A DNA stretch of 64,000 nt from 13-2-20CM-66-19 sp963760225 (GTDB taxonomy: Bacteria; Pseudomonadota; Gammaproteobacteria; Steroidobacterales; Steroidobacteraceae). Location of the stretch: positions 1,798,001 to 1,862,000 of the forward strand of contig CAVXCD010000003.1 of NCBI GenBank assembly GCA_963760225.1, in the 5' to 3' direction. This document shows positions 62,153 to 64,000 of this stretch, piece after piece. How positions within the stretch are numbered: position 1 is the stretch's first letter; every line of letters begins with the position of its first letter. The notes beneath the pieces are model-generated. The model was not told the DNA's origin. It saw only the letters and a list, made by a program, of their open reading frames with translations, and made no database searches. The translations under genes and the position numbers were made by a program.

Positions 62153-64000
62153 CTACGCCAGCTCGCGCCAGCGATGACAGGCCACCGCGACGCCCTCGCC
62201 CGCCGGCTCCCAGGCCGGCACGCGCTCGCGGCACAGCGCTTGCGCGTGCGGGCAGCGCGTGTGGTACACGCAGCCGCGCGGCGGTGTCAGCGGTGAGGGC
62301 GGCTCGCCGAGCGCGACGTGCGCCAGGCGCTGCGGCTGCAACTGCGGATCGGGCGAAGGTATCGCGGCGAGCAGCTCGCGGCTGTAGGGATGCCGCGCAG
62401 CTGCGAACAGCCGGGCGCTTGGGGCGAGCTCCATCATGCGGCCGAGGTACAGCACCAACACGCGCTCGCACAGGCGCTGGACGAGCGCCAGGTTATGGCT
62501 GATGAACAGCAGGCCGAGGCCGCTCTCCTGGCGCAACTGCACGAGCAGCGACACGATCTGCTCCTGCGTCGGCAGATCGAGGGCGCTCAGCGGCTCGTCG
62601 CACACCAGCACGCGCGGCTCGAGGATCATGGCGCGCGCCAACGCCACGCGCTGGCACTGGCCGCCGGAGAGCTCGTGCGGGTAGCGTGCCGCGAGCTCTC
62701 CCGGCAGCCCCAGGCGCGCGAGCAACGCGTGCACCGCCTGGCGGCGCGCCAGCGAATCCAGTCCCGCTGCGTGGACCCGCAGCGGCTCGGCGACGATCTC
62801 GGCCACGGTCATGCGCGGGTCGAGACTGCCGTAGGGATCCTGGAAGATGATCTGCAGATCGCGTCGGCGGCGGCGCAGCTCGTGCGGCGCCAGCGCGAGC
62901 GCGTCCTGTCCCATCCACAGCACTCGTCCCGCGCACGGCTCGATCAGGCGCAGCGCCGCTCGCGCGAGCGTCGACTTGCCGCCGCCCGACTCCCCGACGA
63001 TGCCGAGCGAGCCGCCGGCGGCGAGCGCGAAGCTCGCCTCGTGCAGCGCGATGAGCGGCAGCGCGCGCGCCAAGGCGCCGCGGCGCACGACAAAGCGCAC
63101 ACTGACCGCTTCGAGGGCGAGCGCCGCGCCGGCGTGCGCCGGCGGCGTGAGCCCGGCGACACCTTGCGGCGGCAGCCCGCCGGCCAGCAGCGCCGCCTGG
63201 CGCACCAGCGAGCGGGTGTAGAGCTCGCGCGGCGCCTTGAGAACCGCGGTGGCCGTGCCGCACTCGATGAGACTGCCGGCGCGCAGCACCGCGACCCGGT
63301 TGGCGACGCCGGCGAGCGCACCGAGATCATGGGAGATGAACACCATGGCCATGCCGCGCTCGCGCTGCAGGTCCTTGAGCAGCGCGAGGATCTGCGCCTG
63401 CACGGTGACGTCGAGCGAGCTGGTCGGCTCGTCCGCGATCAGCAGGCGCGGCTCACCGCTCAAGGCGAGCGCGATCATCACGCGCTGACGCATACCGCCG
63501 GAGAGCTCGTGCGGACATTGCCCGAGGCGGCGCGCCGGATCGGAGAGCTGCACGCGCGTGAGCAGCGCCAGCGCGCGCGCGCGTGCTTCGCGGCGGTCAA
63601 TGGCGTGATGCCGTCGCAGCACTTCCACCAGCTGCGCGCCGACCGCCAGGTGCGGCGTGAGTGAGGTCATCGGGTCCTGGAACACCATGCCGATCGCCGC
63701 GCCGCGCAACCGATCGAGCGCGGCGGCGCCCTGCCCGAGGAGCTCCTGGCCGGCGAAGCGCACGCTGCCGGTGGCGAAACCGCCGGGGCCGAGCAGCCCC
63801 ATGACCGCGAGAAACACCTGGGTCTTGCCCGCGCCGGATTCGCCGAGCACGCCGAGGCACTCGCCGCGGTGCACGTCGAGCGTGATGCCGGCGGCCGCCA
63901 TCACCCGCCCGCGGCGCGTATCGAAGCCGACGCTGAGCCCGGCGAGGCTCAGCAGCGGCGCCTGCGCACCCTCGCCCTCAGCGCTCGCGTGGATCGAGGG
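62153..64000 (-). CDS. Fused double-ATPase oligopeptide ABC transporter protein; 5' end outside window
   Basis: About 615 codons are visible, with two nucleotide-binding domains. The first has Walker A GVLGESGAGKTQVFLAVMG, signature HELSGGMRQRVMIALAL and Walker B LLIADEPTSSLDV. The second has Walker A GIVGESGGGKSTLARAAL, signature HELSGGQCQRVALARAM and VLVCDEPLSALDL. Each is followed by an oligopeptide-type stretch, and the C terminus carries a Cys-bearing block (CVYHTRCPHAQALC) typical of Opp/Dpp ATPases. DppD/DppF-like halves fused in one chain are known, for example YejF and GsiA. No in-frame start is found before the window edge, so the true start is beyond 64000. Permeases should lie upstream. 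Confidence 0.91.
   Translation of the reverse strand, partial: PSIHASAEGEGAQAPLLSLAGLSVGFDTRRGRVMAAAGITLDVHRGECLGVLGESGAGKTQVFLAVMGLLGPGGFATGSVRFAGQELLGQGAAALDRLRGAAIGMVFQDPMTSLTPHLAVGAQLVEVLRRHHAIDRREARARALALLTRVQLSDPARRLGQCPHELSGGMRQRVMIALALSGEPRLLIADEPTSSLDVTVQAQILALLKDLQRERGMAMVFISHDLGALAGVANRVAVLRAGSLIECGTATAVLKAPRELYTRSLVRQAALLAGGLPPQGVAGLTPPAHAGAALALEAVSVRFVVRRGALARALPLIALHEASFALAAGGSLGIVGESGGGKSTLARAALRLIEPCAGRVLWMGQDALALAPHELRRRRRDLQIIFQDPYGSLDPRMTVAEIVAEPLRVHAAGLDSLARRQAVHALLARLGLPGELAARYPHELSGGQCQRVALARAMILEPRVLVCDEPLSALDLPTQEQIVSLLVQLRQESGLGLLFISHNLALVQRLCERVLVLYLGRMMELAPSARLFAAARHPYSRELLAAIPSPDPQLQPQRLAHVALGEPPSPLTPPRGCVYHTRCPHAQALCRERVPAWEPAGEGVAVACHRWRELA

Overview
The window is GC-rich, densely packed bacterial chromosome. 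The gene set points to a gammaproteobacterium: type IV pilus minor pilins with PilY1, a gspG-N type II secretion operon, a rhombosortase, and the order fabD-fabG-acpP-fabF-pabB-pabC-mltG-tmk-holB-pilZ. I would place it near the Xanthomonadales/Nevskiales/Steroidobacterales. That placement is inferred from gene order and content, not from a marker-gene tree. No rRNA, tRNA or CRISPR array was found.

Region 1 (1-19.8 kb) is mainly transport. It opens with the tail of a hybrid sensor kinase. A MacA-MacB-NodT operon (946-5940) follows. It converges tail to tail on an HME-RND efflux operon read leftward (adaptor, CzcA-like pump, NodT lipoprotein, then a translationally coupled enoyl-CoA hydratase homologue; 12489-5942). 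Next come an MctP-like symporter with its DUF3311-like partner, an MHS-type MFS transporter, a Tat-type serine hydrolase, a CsbD-like stress protein, an uncharacterised small protein and a JAB/DUF4329-like putative metallopeptidase.

Region 2 (19.8-26.9 kb) is the clearest accessory region. A CHASE/HAMP/HisKA/HATPase/REC hybrid kinase gene is split at 20044/25200 by about 5.15 kb of foreign DNA. The insert carries a truncated and frameshifted CocE/NonD-type hydrolase, an intact resolvase (tnpR), a putative res region and a decayed Tn3-family transposase with seven in-frame stops and two frameshifts. The two kinase halves join exactly in frame when the insert is removed.

Region 3 (27-39.6 kb) starts with a tightly overlapping fimT-pilV-pilW-pilX-pilY1-pilE cluster. 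Its PilY1 has an N-terminal L-type-lectin-like region. Then come an unknown alpha-helical protein, a stand-alone ThsB/TIR-like protein divergent from an endonuclease/exonuclease/phosphatase, a FadJ-type beta-oxidation enzyme and a double-cNMP-domain/rhodanese fusion.

Region 4 (39.2-48.8 kb, all leftward) is the fatty-acid, folate and replication housekeeping operon, with a rhombosortase gene at its head instead of fabH. Region 5 (48.8-54.8 kb) is gspG-H-I-J-K-L-M-N; GspI carries an unusual glycine-rich tandem-repeat tail. Region 6 (54.8-64 kb, leftward) holds an AddAB-like helicase-nuclease pair, an AlaA-type aminotransferase and a fused double-ATPase oligopeptide ABC protein that runs off the right edge.
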